Under the pieces are notes generated by a model. The model did no database searches. It worked only from the letters and a program-made list of their open reading frames with translations, and had not been told where the DNA came from. Shown one piece after another: positions 38,844 to 40,067 of a stretch of 40,067 nucleotides of DNA. The stretch comes from Bacteroidia bacterium Ga0077558 (GTDB lineage: Bacteria; Bacteroidota; Bacteroidia; Chitinophagales; Chitinophagaceae). The stretch is taken from contig LNFJ01000075.1 in NCBI GenBank assembly GCA_001464625.1, positions 1-40,067 of the forward strand, read 5' to 3'. The translations under genes and the position numbers were made by a program. Every line of letters starts with the position of its first letter. The stretch's first letter is position 1.

Positions 38844-40067
38844 CTACGGATGTCTGCGTTCCAATTCTTTCTTAATCAATCCCAACTCTCTTCCTGTTTG
38901 CCCTTTTACTGAAGTATTTTCCTGTGCTCTTCGCATCAAATATGGAATAACATCTTTGATTGGCCCAAATGGCAGGTATTTACTAACCGAGCATCCAGCA
39001 TGTGCCAGGTTAAAAGTAATATTATCACTCATGCCATATAATTGGCTCCAGTGAATATGTGGATGATTGAGTGACAAGCCCCTTTTTTGTAGCAGTTCAG
39101 TGGCGTATAAGTTACTATACTCATTGTGAGAAGCTACTATTAATCCGATCCGCTCAAGATTAGCAATACAAAACTCAAGGCCTGCATTGTAATCTCTATC
39201 GCTGCTCTCTTTATCTTTTTGTATAGGCGACGCATATCCTTTTTCTTCCGCCCTTCTTCTTTCTTTTTCCATGTAGGCACCACGAACAAGTTTTGCACCT
39301 AAAACAAAATTTCTCTCCACTGCGGCTGCATAAGAGTCCTTTAAAAACGGTAGCCTGTCATGCCGATAATGCTGAATGGTATTGTAAACTACACATCGAT
39401 TTTTATTGAAGGTATCCATCATTAAAATCGTTAGTGCATCAACCGGATCTTGTATCCAGGTTTCTTCTGCATCTACCAGTACGCCTATTTTTTTAGCTGC
39501 CGCTGTTTCACAAATCCTCATCATGCGGTGCCGAACTTTATGCCACTCTTCTTTTTCTGCTGCTGTTAATTCATCTACCGATTTTAAAAACCTTTTCATC
39601 AATGTGCCATCGGCAGCATGCATCAAACTATCCAATTTTTCCAATAAAGCAAACCGGGCAAAACCAGTTACTTTAATACTCATAAATGGAATGTTGGGCT
39701 GCGTAGCTGCGTAATCAATGACCCGGATAAACTCATCTGTTGAATGATCGAAACCGTGTTCTCCATCATCACCTCCTTCCACTCCATAATCAAGCACTGC
39801 TTTTACATTGTACTCACCAAGCATTTTGGCAACTATTGAAATTTCATCCAAAGTTTCGCCACCCACAAATTGCTGGAAAATTGTATTGCGGATAATGCCT
39901 TTAACGGGTAAGCCAGCTTTGATGGCCCAGGGTGTGAGGCGGGTACCCATTTTTACCAGCCAGGGCTTCCCCATCATAGAAAAAAGAAAGCTGGCTTTTT
40001 TTAATTGTTTAACCGTTTTATATTCAAATGCAAATTCGGTATTATCAAAAGAAATGACTGGTTCCGT
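38844..40067 (-). CDS. Proline dehydrogenase, 5' end beyond window
   Basis: The frame stays open past the ATG at 39977 to the window edge, adding 30 codons (...SFDNTEFAF, then KQLKKASFLFS). These look like family sequence, so the true start is outside and at least 407 residues are coded. It has GGETLDEI, DYGVEGGDDGEHG, VDAEETWIQ, LGAKLVRGAYMEKERRRAEE and VASHNEYS, matching the FAD-binding TIM-barrel PRODH domain. It oxidises proline to P5C and passes electrons to quinones. P5C dehydrogenase is not in view. Confidence 0.92.
   Translation of the reverse strand, partial: TEPVISFDNTEFAFEYKTVKQLKKASFLFSMMGKPWLVKMGTRLTPWAIKAGLPVKGIIRNTIFQQFVGGETLDEISIVAKMLGEYNVKAVLDYGVEGGDDGEHGFDHSTDEFIRVIDYAATQPNIPFMSIKVTGFARFALLEKLDSLMHAADGTLMKRFLKSVDELTAAEKEEWHKVRHRMMRICETAAAKKIGVLVDAEETWIQDPVDALTILMMDTFNKNRCVVYNTIQHYRHDRLPFLKDSYAAAVERNFVLGAKLVRGAYMEKERRRAEEKGYASPIQKDKESSDRDYNAGLEFCIANLERIGLIVASHNEYSNLYATELLQKRGLSLNHPHIHWSQLYGMSDNITFNLAHAGCSVSKYLPFGPIKDVIPYLMRRAQENTSVKGQTGRELGLIKKELERRHP

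Noticed and set aside
1..40067. tRNA, rRNA, prophage, transposase or restriction/defence genes
   Set aside because: None recognised; all larger gaps were read on both strands by eye. A tRNAscan or Infernal run would be decisive for small RNAs.

Overview
The window is a piece of a Bacteroidota chromosome, most likely Chitinophagaceae or a close relative. The evidence is: moderate GC; repeated Bacteroidota-type promoter boxes (TAnnTTTG) and little use of Shine-Dalgarno sites; lipoboxes, a 7TMR-DISM histidine kinase and a secreted DUF1343/GH171 protein; a Mrp protein of the Bacteroidota form without the C-terminal CxxC; and kynurenine-pathway genes of the phylum's type. Genes are dense, and several convergent pairs touch or overlap. 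I saw no tRNA, rRNA, CRISPR array, transposase, integrase or phage gene.

Layout. 1-5242: 5' part of ftsK, an orphan 7TM sensor kinase, a DUF423 protein with shikimate kinase, and glutaryl-CoA dehydrogenase. 5306-6960: a membrane protein, a secreted YciI protein and pyrF. 6981-14794: a tryptophan/kynurenine degradation cluster. The minus-strand operon runs SDR, 2-aminomuconate-semialdehyde dehydrogenase, 2-aminomuconate deaminase (RidA type), kynureninase, kynurenine monooxygenase, then pyrF. Divergent from it are 3-hydroxyanthranilate dioxygenase, a four-helix-bundle (IVP-type) gene and ACMS decarboxylase. Together these cover kynurenine to 4-oxalocrotonate. Tryptophan dioxygenase and formamidase are not in the window. 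14799-18867: GDPD lipoprotein, Mrp, a small carboxypeptidase-regulatory-domain protein and 3-hydroxyacyl-CoA dehydrogenase. 18930-19632: a DUF4304 gene in what looks like an integron gene cassette. 19633-28940: YigZ, RibD, PrmC, ExbD/ExbB, SPFH protein, peptidase T, FKBP, GH171-like protein and Fmt. 28948-36570: LysM/DPBB protein, an NSUN-type rRNA methyltransferase, the three-gene PntAB transhydrogenase, a methyltransferase, DHFR and thymidylate synthase. 36774-38843: a second cassette-like segment with a beta-propeller lipoprotein and a complete subclass B1 metallo-beta-lactamase. 38844-end: proline dehydrogenase, running off the window.

The most interesting signal is the pair of cassette-like modules. 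In each, the first nine bases of the module are the exact reverse complement of a nine-base box just after the gene. That box is followed by an unpaired spacer and then an arm that pairs with the module's far end. This is the R''/L''/L'/R' layout of an integron attC site. One such module lies directly upstream of a B1 metallo-beta-lactamase gene. No integrase is visible.

Other unusual structure: four ~78-bp imperfect palindromes that fill four of the five junctions of the kynurenine operon; three copies of a 33-bp interspersed element, two of which bracket one gene in inverted orientation; 'stutter' repeats built from short variants such as GAGTTGAGAGTGG or ACTCCAAACTCCG, both between genes and in frame inside fmt, the NSUN gene, pntA and ribD; start codons 4-5 nt after a TAnnTTTG box, which suggests leaderless transcripts; an EF-hand loop in the periplasmic tail of an ExbB-like protein; and an SDR without the catalytic Tyr/Lys in the kynurenine operon.
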